Shown here in pieces: positions 16,917-28,731 of a stretch of 46,868 nt of DNA. Source of the stretch: a bacterium (GTDB lineage Bacteria; Electryoneota; AABM5-125-24; Hatepunaeales; Hatepunaeaceae); the NCBI GenBank assembly GCA_025774605.1, contig JALGVR010000004.1, positions 1 to 46,868 on the forward strand, given 5' to 3'. Each line of letters begins with the position of its first letter. Position 1 is the first letter of the stretch. The notes below the pieces were generated by a model that made no database searches, was not told the origin of the DNA, and saw only the letters and a program-made list of their open reading frames with translations. A program made the position numbers and the translations under genes.

Positions 16917-17756
16917 CTACAGGAACAGGTTTATTTTCTGGGCACCGATGTTCAGGAAGTCCCAGACCTGGTCGAGATCCTGATTTTCTATTCCCAGCGC
17001 CTTGAGTGATCCTTCGTACGGCTCGTCCGGTTTCGGGTTTCCACTTGCACCAATCATGTTTTTATGACAGAAGTAATTAGCCAGTTGGACGAGATGGACG
17101 AAGTACTCATCATCGGCGGCTTCCTCGGGGCTGTGATGAAGCCTGATAGCATTCACCAGAGGAACCGGAAGCTGCCAGTGTTCCGCAATCAATCCACCGA
17201 TCTCCGCATGATTAATTCCGATCGATTCCTGTAAAACATGATGTAGCGGCTGTTTGCGTTCTTTTGCGGTCTCGAGGGCATTACGAAATATATCGGGGAA
17301 GAACTGGTCGAGTATCACCTTGCCGAAATCGTGCAGGAGTCCAACGACGTATGCGTCCTCGCAGTTCAGCTCCATTTTCAGGGAACTTAGCGCGCGCGCG
17401 ATGTGAGCCGTCCCGATGGAGTGCTTCCAGAAAAGTTCGCGGTTAAAAAGCCGGCTCTGCTCGATCGGATAGTATTTCATCAGGCACAACGCCATAGTGA
17501 TGCTCTTGATCTCATCGAAACCGAGGATGACTATCGCGTGATTCACATTGCCGATCTTTCGATTGAAACCATAGTAGGCGCTGTTGATGATCTTTAATAT
17601 CTTTGCGGTCAGTGATTGGTCTTTAATAATGAGGAGCGATAGGTCGCGGGCTGAAGATGTAGGATCGGAAGTAACTTTGAAGATCTGATGAACGATCTTC
17701 GGCAGTGGTGCAAGTTTGCTGATCTGGATAATTTCGGAACGTATATTGACTTCCAT
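16917..17756 (-). CDS. HDOD-domain signalling protein
   Basis: A 279-residue HDOD protein. The N-terminal part (LPKIVHQIFKVTSDPTSSARDLSLLIIKDQSLTAKILKIINSAYYGF) is the typical HDOD start, and the HD-like motif is VVGLLHDFGKVIL. HDOD proteins are non-catalytic relatives of HD phosphohydrolases, used as adaptors in bacterial signalling, chemotaxis and cell-cycle control (family knowledge). The frame is open to 17834, but AAGGA six bases before the ATG at 17756 marks the start, which also removes a non-conserved N-terminus. No partner gene is adjacent; the nearby sensor genes make a signalling link plausible. Confidence 0.9.
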   Translation of the reverse strand: MEVNIRSEIIQISKLAPLPKIVHQIFKVTSDPTSSARDLSLLIIKDQSLTAKILKIINSAYYGFNRKIGNVNHAIVILGFDEIKSITMALCLMKYYPIEQSRLFNRELFWKHSIGTAHIARALSSLKMELNCEDAYVVGLLHDFGKVILDQFFPDIFRNALETAKERKQPLHHVLQESIGINHAEIGGLIAEHWQLPVPLVNAIRLHHSPEEAADDEYFVHLVQLANYFCHKNMIGASGNPKPDEPYEGSLKALGIENQDLDQVWDFLNIGAQKINLFL

Positions 17757-17948
17757 CAAAGTTCCTTTTTGTTGATCTCCATTCATGAAACCAAGATAGT
17801 AATCATGCGGGCGTCTGTCAAGCGAAAACGACACCTAAACTCAACTCGATGCTCATAGATGTTGTACTGTTCGAACATCTTAGCCGCTGCCGGTGGTTCG
17901 GGTGTTGTTCAATGCGCATTTTCTCCTGCTGTTAATCCCAAAAAGTAC

Positions 17949-17972
17949 CCGCAGGATGTTTCCATCCTGCGG
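17949..17972 (-). terminator. Terminator of the giant cadherin-like gene
   Basis: On the minus strand CCGCAGGATG, loop GAAA, CATCCTGCGG form a perfect ten-pair stem followed by GTACTTTTTGGG, a short T-run. It lies about 80 bases past the stop codon at 18052. Confidence 0.75.
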
Positions 17973-18051
17973 TATGCCTGTCTATTTTACCTCGTATGTT
18001 TCGACCGGGCCGTCCCGATTTGATCAGCTTGAATCAACAGTCTCCGGGTTT

Positions 18052-21000
18052 TTAACGAATCAACAAACCTTGTGTAGTCAGTCGCCTGCCTTCCGCTTCC
18101 AGTGTGAATATATAGAGGCCGGTCGCCAGATCATGGGCAACCCAGGAAACGGAATGCCGTCCAGCCGGCAACTGCCCTGATAACAGTACGGCAAGCAGCC
18201 GCCCGGATGCATCGCTCACGGACAACCTCACCTCGGCTGTGTGTGGCAGCACGATGTCAATACGCGTCGAAGGATTGAACGGATTCGGGTAATTCCGACT
18301 CAGGCTGAACTCGACCGGCGGTTGTTCTTCGATGGATCTGATGCTTGTCGGCATTTCGACAATCAGGCTCCACCGTTCGCTTGATTCGACCGACAGCTCG
18401 CCGTCGCTTGCTTCAACCCACCAGGTGATTTCGACCCGGTTCACGCCTCCCGGCGTCCAGCCGAATTCCACCATCAGTCCGTGAACATCCTCAACCGTGA
18501 ATTCGGCGGCCGGGAGATCGCTCCGGGAAACCGTGGTGTCGAAACCATCCCAGCTTGTCTGGAGGAACAGTGTGTATGACAGTTCGTCACCATCCACGTC
18601 GTCGGCTTCCTCCCAGGTGAATGTAACTTCGTCAACGGCTGATTCTATGACAGATCTGTCGATCGGCGCCAGCAGGCTGAAAGCGGCGGGGCGGTCATTG
18701 ACCGGATCGATCACCACCCGGAAGGTATCGGTCGCCGCCGCGCCGGCTCGGTCTTGGGCGGTGATGACAATAAGCGCGCCCGCCTGGAGGTTGTAATCCT
18801 GGTCCGGAGCAAAGAACAGGATGTTGTCTTCGTCGATCTCCATGTTGATATCGGCGGGCGCGCCGGCAAATTCATAGCTTAACGTGTCCTCATCAGGATC
18901 GTAAAAGACGCTGTCGAGATCGGCGATTTCAACATGGCGAGGGTCAGGATCCTCCTCAATTTGTATGTTCCTGATTGGATGATCGACAACCGGCGGGCGG
19001 TTTGCCGGGCTGATGATGATATGAACGGACAGTTCGGCTGCCGCATCGCCTTCATCCAATACCTGGAAGACCGGATCGTATTCCCCCGTATCCTCAACGC
19101 TGGTCTGCCAGGTGAAGCTTCCGCTGTTGTCGCCGTTGTCCTCAAACCGGGCGCCGCGGTCGGCGGTACCGTCATCTTCTATCATCGAGAGATGCAACTC
19201 ATCTCCCTCATTGTCAAGATCGACATCCCAGGCGGCAAGCGTGAACCGGATAAGTCCTTCTTCCCGAATCTCTTGATCTTCCGGCACATCAACCCATTCC
19301 GGCGGGTCGTTCACCGGATTGATGGTCAGGGTGAAGCTCTCCTGTACGACATCATCGCGCCGGGCATCGCTTAAGGTGAACCACTTTCTTCCGAATCCAG
19401 CGGAATCATCCGGACGGCGGGTGGCCTGTGCTATGGTCATGCGCGCTGACCTTACCGGTCCCGCGGGGACTGTACGGAGGCTGTTCGAACGGGTACGGCT
19501 CCGGGAAGCCATCAAGGCGTTCCGGTCGTCGTCCGATGCGGCTATGGTGATCTCGATTTCATCGACAAGATTGTAATTGTCATCCGGCTCGATGAACAGT
19601 ACATTGTCCATGTCGATGCCAAGATTAAGCTCGTCTGGCAGGTTGTCCGGGCTGATGTTGAAGGTCAGCTCATCGTCATCCGGATCCATGAAGACGCTGT
19701 CCAGGTCGGCAATGTCAACCCGGCGCGGGTCGGGATCCTCGTTGATCGCCACGTTTTCAATCGATCCTTCAAGTTCCGGCGGACGATTCACGTTGTTTAC
19801 TGAGATGATAATCGACTCACGGTCGCTCAACTCGGGATTACCGTCATCGGTCACAACGAACACCACCCGATACTCGCCTGACTGGTCGAACCCGGGTCTC
19901 CAACTGAAGCCGGCACCTTCCATCCCGGCGCCCCCGGGAAGATTTTCAGCCGAGAAGGTCAGGTTGTTCCCGTCCGGATCTTCGGCGGCAAGGCTGATGG
20001 TGAGCAACTCGTCCTCGTCCACCTCGCGGTCGCCGATATCAGCCAGCACCGGCGGTCGATTGACGTTGTATACGGTGATCGATATCATTTCCTCATCGGA
20101 CAGGTTAGGGTCGCCGTCGTCGGTCACGCGGAGGGTGACCTGGTATTCACCAGCCTGTTCGAAGTCCGGAGTCCAGTTGAGGAAGTTGTCTTCGAGTTCG
20201 GCGCCCTCGGGCAGGTTGTAGGCTGCGAAGCGCAGGCTGTCGCCGTCCGGATCCTCTGCGTCGAGCTCAATATTCAGCTCCCCGCCTTCCTCGATCTCCT
20301 GGTCGCCGATTTCGGCAAGCACCGGCGTCCGGTTGATGTTATGCACGGTGATGGTTATCGTTTCTTCGTCCGACAGGTTCGGGTCGCCGTCATCGGTCAC
20401 GCGGAAGGTCACCCGGTATTCACCGGCCTGGTCGAATCCGGGCGTCCAGCGGAATTCCGCACCATCAAGTTCGGCGCCTTCCGGTTGGTCGACCGCGTTG
20501 AACGTCAAATCGTCGCCGTCTGGATCTTCGGCTGACAGCGTGATCAAAAGTTCAGCGTTTTCATCAACTTCCCGATCCCCGATGCCGGAGAGAACGGGCG
20601 GACGGTTGACGTCGCCCACCGTTATTATGACGGTTTCCTCGTCGGTAAGCTGTGGCTCGCCGTTGTCAGCCACGCGGAAGGTTACCTGATGGTTGCCGGT
20701 CTGGTCAAAATCAGGCGTCCAGCGAAAGATGTTCTCTTCGAGCGAGGCGCCTTCGGGGAGTCCTTCGACGGAGTAAGTCAATTCATCTTCGTCGGGGTCT
20801 TCGGCGGACAGGGCGATGACAAGTTCGTTGTCCGCGTCGACCTGCCGGTTGCCGATTTCAGCCAGCGCCGGTGGTCGGTTGATATTCAGCACCGTTATGG
20901 TGATTGTTTCTTCGTCGAACAGGTTCGGATCGCCGTTGTCTGTGGCGCGGAAGGTCACGTTGTACTCTCCGGACTGGTCGTACTCGGGTGTCCAGTTGAA

Positions 21001-24000
21001 CGACGCGCCTTCGAGCACTGCGCCGGTTGGCAGGTACTGCGCCGAGAAGGTCAGCTCGTCGCCGTCGGGATCCGTTGCTGTCAAGCTGAATTGGAGATCG
21101 GCGCCCTCGTTTATTTCGCGGTCGTCGATGTTGGAGAGCACCGGCGGCCGGTTGACATTCAGCACCGTGATGGTGACGGTTTCCTCGTCAGACAGGTTCG
21201 GATCGCCGTCATCCGTCACGCGGAAGGTCACGCCGTACTCCCCGGACCGGTCGTATTCAGGCGTCCAACTGAAGACGCCGTCCTCGAGCGCGGCGCCTTC
21301 GGGCAGGTTGTCCGCTTCGAAAGAAAGATTATCGCCGTCGGGATCTTCGGCTTCGAGTTGCAGGCTGAACTGTTCCCCCTCGTCGATTTCCAGGTCGCCG
21401 ATATCCGCCAGTACCGGCGTGCGGTTGACATTATTAACGGTAATGATTATCGACGCTTCGTCGGACAGCCGTGGTGAACCGTTGTCTGTAACCATGAAGG
21501 TCACGCGGTATTCTCCGGCCTGGTCATATCCGGGCGTCCAGTTGAACGCCGCGCCGTCGAGCTCGGCTCCGGCGGGCAGGTTCGAACCCGAATAGGTCAG
21601 CTCGTCGCCGTCGGGGTCTTCAGCCGAAAGGGTGAATTCGAGTCGTCCGCCCTCGTCGACATCCATATCCGACATCTCGGCAAACGCCGGCGGCCGGTTG
21701 ACGTTTCCGACCGTGATGGTGACGGTCTCCTCGTCGGACAGGTTCGGATCACCGTCGTCGGTTACGCGGAAGGTCACGTTTTCATAAACGCCGGCCTGGT
21801 CGTTATCGGGCGTCCAGCTGAATAGACCGTCCTCCAACGATGCGCCTGCGGGGAGATTGTCGGCTGAAAAGGCGAGGTTGTCGTTGTCGGGGTCGCCTGC
21901 TTCAAGCTGGAGCGTGAACCGTTCACCCTCTCTGAGGCTTAGGTCGCCGATGTCAGCCAGTTGCGGAGGGCGGTTGACGTTCAACACCGAAATGGTTACA
22001 GCTTCCTCGTCGGACATGTTCGGCTCGCCGTCGTCGGTCGCGCGGAAGGTGACCTCGTAGTCTCCCGCCTGGTCGAAGCTCGGTGTCCAGTTGAAATGAC
22101 CGTCTTCAAGTGCCGCGCCTTCGGGCAGATTCTCCGCCGAGTATGTCACCTGATCGCCGTCGGGATCCTCTGCCGACAGCGTAAACTCCAGGCTGCTGTT
22201 CTCATCGACCTCGCGTGCGCCGACTTCAGCCAGCGCCGGCGCGCGGTTGACGTTATGGACCGTTATGCTGATCGTCTCCTCGTCGGACAGGTTCGGCTCG
22301 CCGTTGTCGGTCACGCGGAAGATCACGTTGCCGTAAACGCCGGCCTGGTCGTATGTTGGCGTCCAACTGAAGGTATTGCCGGCGACGTTCGCGCCGTCGG
22401 GCAGATTTTCGGCGCTGAAGCTGAACAGGTCTTGATCGGGATCGGAGGCTTCCAGTTGCAGCGTGAGCTCTTCATCCTCGTCGATCTCGAGATCACCGAT
22501 ATCCGACAGCAGCGGCGGGCGGTTGACGTTGTTGACGGTAATGGACACATCGACGCTGATGTCGAACTCCTCGTCGGATATGATGAATTCGGCGCCGTAT
22601 TCACCGGCGTCGTCGTAGGAGGGCGTCCAGGTGAAGGTTCCGGTTCCGTCGCCGTTGTCGGAAAACTCCGCCGCTTCAGGAATATCTTCAGAGCTGTAGA
22701 CGATGGTCACGTCGTCGCCGTCCGGATCGGATCCGGTAACCGTGAACTGCAACTGCTCGGTTTCGTCGATTTCCCGGTTGCGGGCGAAGTCGTCCCAGAT
22801 CGGCGGGCGGTTGATGTCACCCACGGTGATTATGACCGTTTCAGGTTCGTTAAAATCACCGTCGGAGATGGTGAAGACCGCCCGGTATAAACCGCCGTCG
22901 TCGTTACCCGGCCGCCAGGAGAACAGCCCGGTACCGTCTTCATTGTCGGTGAACTCCCAGCCGTCGGGAAGATCATCGGATGAAGCCGACAGGGTCACGT
23001 CGTCTCCGTCCGGATCGGATCCGCGCACGGTGAATTCGAGCAACTGGTTCTCGTTAATGCTCGCGCTCTGGGGAATGTAGTCCCACAACGGCGGGCGGTT
23101 GACGTCGTTGACGGTGATGCTGATTGTTTCCCCGTCGGACAATTCCGGTTCACCGTCGTCCGTCACCCGGAAGACGATATTGTCATACCGCGAAGCCTGG
23201 TCGTACGTCGGCGTCCAGAGGAAGCTGTTATTCACCAGCTCGGCGCCCTCCGGCAGATTCTCGGCTTCGAACGAGAGGTTATCGCCGTCCGGATCCGCAG
23301 CCTCAAGCTGCAGCGTAAACTCCTCCGCCTCGTTTATGGTCTGATCGCCGACCTCGGACAGGACCGGCGGACGATTGACGTTGTTGACCGTGATGGTGAC
23401 GATCTCGTCGTCATATAGATTCGGTTCGCCGTCATCGGTTGCCCTGAATGTAACATGATATATACCAGCCTGATCATAACCCGGTGTCCAGTTGAAGTCG
23501 GGTCCGTCAAGCTCGGCGCCGGCGGGCATGTTCTCTGCGGAGAATGTCAGGTTGTCTCCGTCGGGATCATCCGCGGACAACGTAAACTCCAGCGCGGTGT
23601 TCTCGTTTGTTGTGTAGTTGTCAATCTCCGCTAATACCGGTGGACGGTTGAGGTTTTCGACCGTGATGGTGACGGCTTCCTCGTCGGACAGGTTGGGTGT
23701 GCCGTCGTCGGTCACGCGGAAGGTTATATCGAAATCCCCCGCCTGATCGAAGTCGGGTGTCCAACTGAACAGGTTATCCTCCAGCGTCGCGCCCTCCGGC
23801 AGGTCGTCAGCCGAGAAGGCCAGGTTGTCGCCGTCAGGATCGTCAGCCTCGAGCTGCAGGGTGAACTCTTCCCCCTCATCCACTGTCTGGTCAGCGATCT
23901 CTGTCAGCGCCGGCGGGCGGTTTACATTATTTACCGTGATACCGACAGTCTGTTCATCGTAGAGGTTCGGTTCGCCGTCGTCGGTCACCCGGAATGTCAC

Positions 24001-27000
24001 GTCATAGTCGCCTGCCTGGTTATAACCGGGCGTCCAACTGAATTCAACGCCGGTCAAACGGGAGCCCTCCGGCAGGTTTTGTGCCGTATATGTCAGGTTG
24101 TCGCCGTCGGGATCGTCAGCGGAGAGGCTTATAATCAGTTCCTCGTTTTCATCGACCTGCTGATCGTCGACATGCGTTAGAACCGGCGCCTGATTCTCGT
24201 TTATAACGGTGATGGTGATCGTCTCCTCGTCATGGAGATTCGGCTCGCCGTCGTCTGTTACGCGGAAGGTCACATCGTAATCGCCCGCCTGATTGTAACC
24301 TGGCGTCCAACTGAAGAGATCATCTTCCAGCGTTGCCCCCTCCGGCAGGTTGTCCGCCGAGAAGGTCAGGTTGTCATTATCGTAATCGGTCGCTTCGAGC
24401 TGGAGTGTGAAATCTTCACCCTCGCTGATCGTCTGATCCCCGATGTACGACAGCACCGGCATGAGGTTGACGTTGTTCACGGTTATCGTTATGGTCTCTT
24501 CATCTGACATAACCGGTTGTCCGTCGTCAAGGACGCGGAAGAGAACGTTCCCGTAGACGCCCGACTGATTGTAATCCGGTCTCCAACTGAAGACGTCACC
24601 ATCCAGCGTTGCCCCGTCAGGAAGATTTTCCGCTTCGAACGACAGGTTGTCATCATCGGGATCGTCGGCAGCGAGCTGAAGCGTGAAATCTTCATCCTCA
24701 TCGATTTCCAGGTCGCCGATCGCCGCCAGTACCGGGGAACGATTGATGTCATGAACTGATATCATGACCATTTCGGAATCCATAAGGTTCGGATCGCCGT
24801 CGTCGGTCACGCGGAAGATCACCATGTAATTGCCGTACTGATCGTAATTGGGCGTCCAACTGAATACGGAATCATCAAGAGTTGCACCGATCGGCAGGTT
24901 CTGTGCGCTGAATGTCAGGTTGTCGCCATCGGGATCATCGGCCGACAGCGTGATGGTCAGCTCCTCGTTTTCGTCAATGTTCTGGCTGCCGATCGCCGCC
25001 AGAACCGGCGGACGGTTGACGTCTGCAACAGTTATCGTTACCGTCTCCTCGTCGAACAGGTTTGGGTCGCCGTTGTCTGAGACCCTGAATGTCACATCGT
25101 GATCTCCGGCCTGATCGAAATCCGGCGTCCAGGTAAAAAGATCATCTTCCAGCGTTGCACCAGCCGGCAGGTTTTCAGCGGTGAAGGAGAGGCTGTCCCC
25201 GTCCGGATCGTCCGCTTCAAGCGAAATGGACAAATTCTGTCCCTCGTCGATCTCCCGGTCGCCGATCTCACTTAAAACCGGCGGACGGTTGACGTTGTTA
25301 ACGGTAATAGTGACGGTATCCTCGTCAAACAGGTTGGGCTCGCCGTCGTCGGTGGCGCGGAAGGTGACTTCGTATTCTCCGGATTGGTCATAGCCCGGCG
25401 TCCAACTGAAAAGCGAATCGTTCAGTTCCGCACCCATGGGCAGGTTGAAGGCCGCTAACGCCAGGTTGTCCCCATCGGGATCACTCGCCTGGAGAGTCAG
25501 CGTAAACTCTTCGGTCTCATCGATTTCGATGTCGTTGATCTCCGTCAACTGCGGCGGTCGGTTAACATCGATGACGGAGATGGTGATGGTCTCTTCATCC
25601 GAGAAGTTGGGATCGCCGTCGTCGGTAACGCGGAAGGTAACCTGGTGATCGCCGGCCTGGTCGTAGTCGGGTGTCCAACTGAAGTCAACATTGTCAAGGC
25701 TTGCGCCGTCAGGGAGGTCTTCGGCGCTGAACGTCAGGCTGTCTTCATCATCCGGATCGGTGGCGGTCAACGTAAAGGCGAGCTCCTCACCCTCGTCGAC
25801 CTCCCGGTTCCCGATCTCGTCCAGCGCCGGCGGATGATTGACGTCGCCGACTGATATGGTTATTGTCTCATCGTCGGAAAGGTTCGGTTCGCCATCGTCC
25901 GTGACGCGGAAGGTCACATCGTAATAGCCGCTCTGGTCTCCGTCGGGCGTCCAGCTGAAGACGTTGTCGTTGAGACCGGCGCCTTCCGGCATATTTTCGG
26001 CGGAATATGTAAGGCTGTCATCGTCGGGATCGTTTGCCGTCAGGGTGATAATGAGCTCGTTGCCCGGATCGACTGACTGATCACCGACCTCGTCAAGTAC
26101 CGGTGCGCGGTTGAGATCGTCTATCGTGATCTGCACTGAAACGTCGGCGGTTGCTCCGGAATCGTCCTCCACGCGGAAAACCGGGTTGTACACGCCGGCA
26201 TCTTCATAGCCGGTCTGCCAGCTGAAGCTTCCGCTGTTGTCACCGTTGTCCGTGAAATTGGCACCGGCGTCCCCGCAGCCGTCGTCGTCGAACATGCTGA
26301 GCGTGAGGTTGTCTCCCTCGAACTCGAGATCGACGTCGTCAGCGGTCAGCGTGAAACTGATCTCGTCCGTCTCGTCCACGACCGTATCCGGCGGTACATC
26401 ATCCCACACCGGATCGTCATTCAGCGGATTCACGGTGACCGTGAACGAATCCTCGACGGGATCAAAGAAGCCGTCATCGGCTTGGACGACGACGTCCGCA
26501 ACGCCGTTCCAGTTGGGCGAAGCACTTATCCAGAGCCTGTTTTCTCCATCTATGTCAAGCGATAGATTTTCGTCGTTGCTCTCCGTTGTAAAGGTCAGCT
26601 CGTCCTCGTCCGGGTCTGAAAAAACCGTGTCGAGATCGGCCGCTTCATATTGATCGAAGTCCTCGTTTAATTCGAGATCATCCAATGATGCGACCACCTC
26701 CGGCGGAGAAGAAATAATGCCTGATCCGGTCAGAATAACTGAAACCGTATCCTGTTCGGGATCGTTGGAAACCACGAAGGCTTCACCTGTGAATTCTCCC
26801 TCCTGCGCGGGATTGAAGGTTACAGTGATGGGGGTGCTGTCGTTGGCTTCAACCGTGAATTCCCCCCCGAAATCGACATTGAAGTGGTTTCCGTCGATGT
26901 AAATTTCCGAGACGGTCAGACCGATCTGACCGTGGTTGCCGATGTAAAAGTCCTGTTCGACGCTGTCGTCCACCTGGACATCACCGAAGTTCAGCGAATC

Positions 27001-28068
27001 CGGTGACAGGGCGATCTCCGGCGCGGCGCCGGTTCCGCATATATATACCGACAATTCGCCATAAAACGGATCGCTGGAGGTTATGGTCACGAATCCTTCG
27101 AAATCACCTGTCGCGGTGGGTTCAAATGTCACGGTCAGCTCACTTTCATCATCAGGATCCAAGTCATACTCCTGCTCGAAATCGGTCGAGAAGCAGTCTC
27201 CTTCAACGCTTATATCAGAGACGGTAAGGACATCGTTTCCCTCATTGGAGATGGTTAAGGTCAAGTTTTCGCCGCTGTTGACCAGGACGGTGCCGAAGTC
27301 CAGCGAATCCGGCGACACCGTGATGATTGGTCCATAGAGGGCGTTGATGATATCATTTATGAATTCCGTGCGGTCGCCATTTCCGGTTTGTCTGAAGTTC
27401 ACTGTCGATACACTCTGTATGTAGGTTCGGTAGTCGTCAATATACAGAACCCCGCGCACACGGTCGTCATTGCCGGTTTGATCGTAGAGAACCACTTCCG
27501 CGCCTTCGCCGGCGCCGAGCCTGTCGGGTTTGTGGTCCGCGTCGTTCCCCATGTTGTAGACAAAGGAAAGCTCGCCGAACCGGCTCTCTTCATCAGTGGA
27601 CACACTTCTGACCTCACGGTTTACACCGTCATGGTTGAAGTCGGTGTGGAAGTAATCCCAGAGATCATACTCGTGGTGATCGTTTCCTACATCGTTTCCT
27701 TCGATGAACAGGGAACCTCCCTGATCCAGGAAGTCCTCCAGTAATTCACGACTCGTGCGGCCAATCTGACCGGCAGGGTTGCTGCCGCCTCAACAATCGC
27801 TGAAGAAGCCGAGACTGATGATGACCAGATCGTAGTCATTTACATCATCGGGTAGATCACGGGAGCGATGGAGCGTGTATTCCAGGTCGAGTTCATCGAG
27901 AGTCCGGGTCATGGTTTCCGCCGGAGTCAAATCCTCGCCGAATACCCAGTCCCGAATTTCGACGTTGTTGTCTCTATCCCAGACCAGGATGTCGATGGCG
28001 CCGGCTTCAGTCGCAAATAATACGACCAGGGCCGTAATAAGATAAAAGGCTGTCCGCTTCAATTCCAT
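18052..28068 (-). CDS. Giant secreted cadherin-like repeat protein with C-terminal sorting domain (in-frame TGA at codon 93)
   Basis: Read from ATG 28068 (AGGAGG six bases upstream) the frame runs 3,338 codons with one interruption, a TGA at 27790-27792; the uninterrupted part begins around 27603. Order: signal peptide (MELKRTAFYLITALVVLFATEAGA), Rossmann-like N-terminal domain, two ASH-type domains (ITVSPDSLDFGTV; IALSPDSLNFGDV), then about 25 cadherin/Ig-like repeats of roughly 88 residues. A typical unit reads NVNRPPVL..IGD..IDEGE....L.A.DPDGD.L.FSA.NLPEGA.L....FSWTP..DQ.G.Y.VTFRVTDDG.PNLSDEETITITV. The DPDGD acidic loops suggest calcium binding. The C-terminus (NYPNPFNPSTRIDIVLP...GRHSVSWVAHDLATGLYIFTL) is a type IX/FlgD-like sorting domain. 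Likely a surface adhesin or matrix protein. An Arg/Ser-rich insert lies near 19350-19540. Transcribed from the promoter at 28322-28350. Confidence 0.85.
18850..26430 (-). repeat. Array of about 25 cadherin/Ig-like coding repeats
   Basis: Coding repeats of roughly 260-290 bases, recognisable on the minus strand by the linker Asn-Val-Asn-Arg-Pro-Pro and the TWTP/SWTP strand. Repeats differ by substitutions and small length changes. The pattern produces long spurious open frames on the plus strand (for example 20689-21477 and 21961-22890). Confidence 0.85.
27790..27792 (-). other. In-frame TGA inside the giant gene
   Basis: The codon after ...GFF-SDC is TGA, and the frame stays open for 3,245 codons after it. 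TGA acts as an ordinary stop elsewhere in the window (9045, 30944, 32203), so a changed genetic code is unlikely. CGGCAG-CAACC-CTGCCG forms a hairpin two bases after the TGA, but it is closer than bacterial SECIS elements and lacks their usual loop. The options are a point mutation (for example TGG or CGA to TGA), an assembly error, or readthrough. Confidence 0.85.
27790..28068 (-). CDS. 5' piece of the giant gene, up to the in-frame TGA
   Basis: A 92-residue frame with signal peptide and the first half of a Rossmann-like domain (IDILVWDRDNNVEIRD...DYDLVIISLGFF). It stops at TGA after FFSDC. The same frame continues without a shift as GGSNPAGQIGRTSRELLEDFLDQGG and onward, which completes the expected helix and strand of the domain. 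It is therefore the front of the giant gene rather than an independent small gene. If the TGA is real and not read through, only this fragment would be exported. Confidence 0.75.
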   Translation of the reverse strand: MELKRTAFYLITALVVLFATEAGAIDILVWDRDNNVEIRDWVFGEDLTPAETMTRTLDELDLEYTLHRSRDLPDDVNDYDLVIISLGFFSDC

Positions 28069-28294
28069 GATCCGCCTCCTTTGAATTCCTGCTTTGATGG
28101 CACGTCCCCCTTAAATTAGACTTATTTCCAAGAGATGTATATGCTGTAAAAACAGTCTGAAAGATGGTAAACAAAGCATCCGGAAAGGCGGCTATGATGT
28201 GAACCTTGAAGCATGTTCTGTTGTGTGAATGTAAGCATGTTATGCCGCCGTGTCAAGGGAATTTTAAAGATCAAACTATGTTTTATTGTATGTG

Positions 28295-28350
28295 TACTCT
28301 ATGGTTATGGAGTGATATTTTAATATATAATTTCAAATACCTGTTGTCAA
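28295..28350 (-). promoter_or_regulatory. Sigma-70 promoter plus palindromic operator of the giant gene
   Basis: On the minus strand: TTGACA (28345-28350), 17 bases, TATATT (28322-28327), seven bases, then CACTCCATAACCATAGAGTA (28295-28314). The 20-base element matches 18/20 with the one downstream of the promoter of the second giant gene (39446-39465), in the same orientation. Placed at about +1 to +20, it could be a repressor operator or an RNA hairpin. The remaining 226 bases to the ATG would be a long untranslated leader without other structure that I can name. Confidence 0.75.
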
Positions 28351-28731
28351 GTGTATAGAAGCCTGATGATAAAGTTTATATCACGATTATCCACGATTAT
28401 CTCCAACTTTCGTCGCGACTTTAATTTGATAAGGGCAAACGCTGTGCCATCATTTTCCATGTCCGATTGTCGGATGTTAAGTTCCGCTTTGTAAAACACA
28501 TAAAATATTGATTGCCAAAATTACAGCCGAAATTAATGTATCTGAAATCAGGGTTATTGATGCATTGTGATGCAATATGTTTCAGTAGATCGGTTGTTGA
28601 TGGGTATGACTGCGAATCAGAACGATCCAACCGTCTGCTGCGCTCTCATTAGTTATCGGTAATTCACGCGTCAAGCTTGATCGCTGTTGATCAGACGTCA
28701 CTAATCAGCATCTGCTCAAAAGCTATACAAG

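Noticed and set aside
20689-22890. Long plus-strand open frames opposite the giant gene
   Set aside because: They are the repeated antisense image of the cadherin-like units, with no ribosome-binding sites and biased composition.
27765-27792. Selenocysteine insertion element at the in-frame TGA
   Set aside because: The hairpin begins only two bases after the TGA and its loop (CAACC) lacks the features of bacterial SECIS elements. Nothing in the protein family suggests selenocysteine here.
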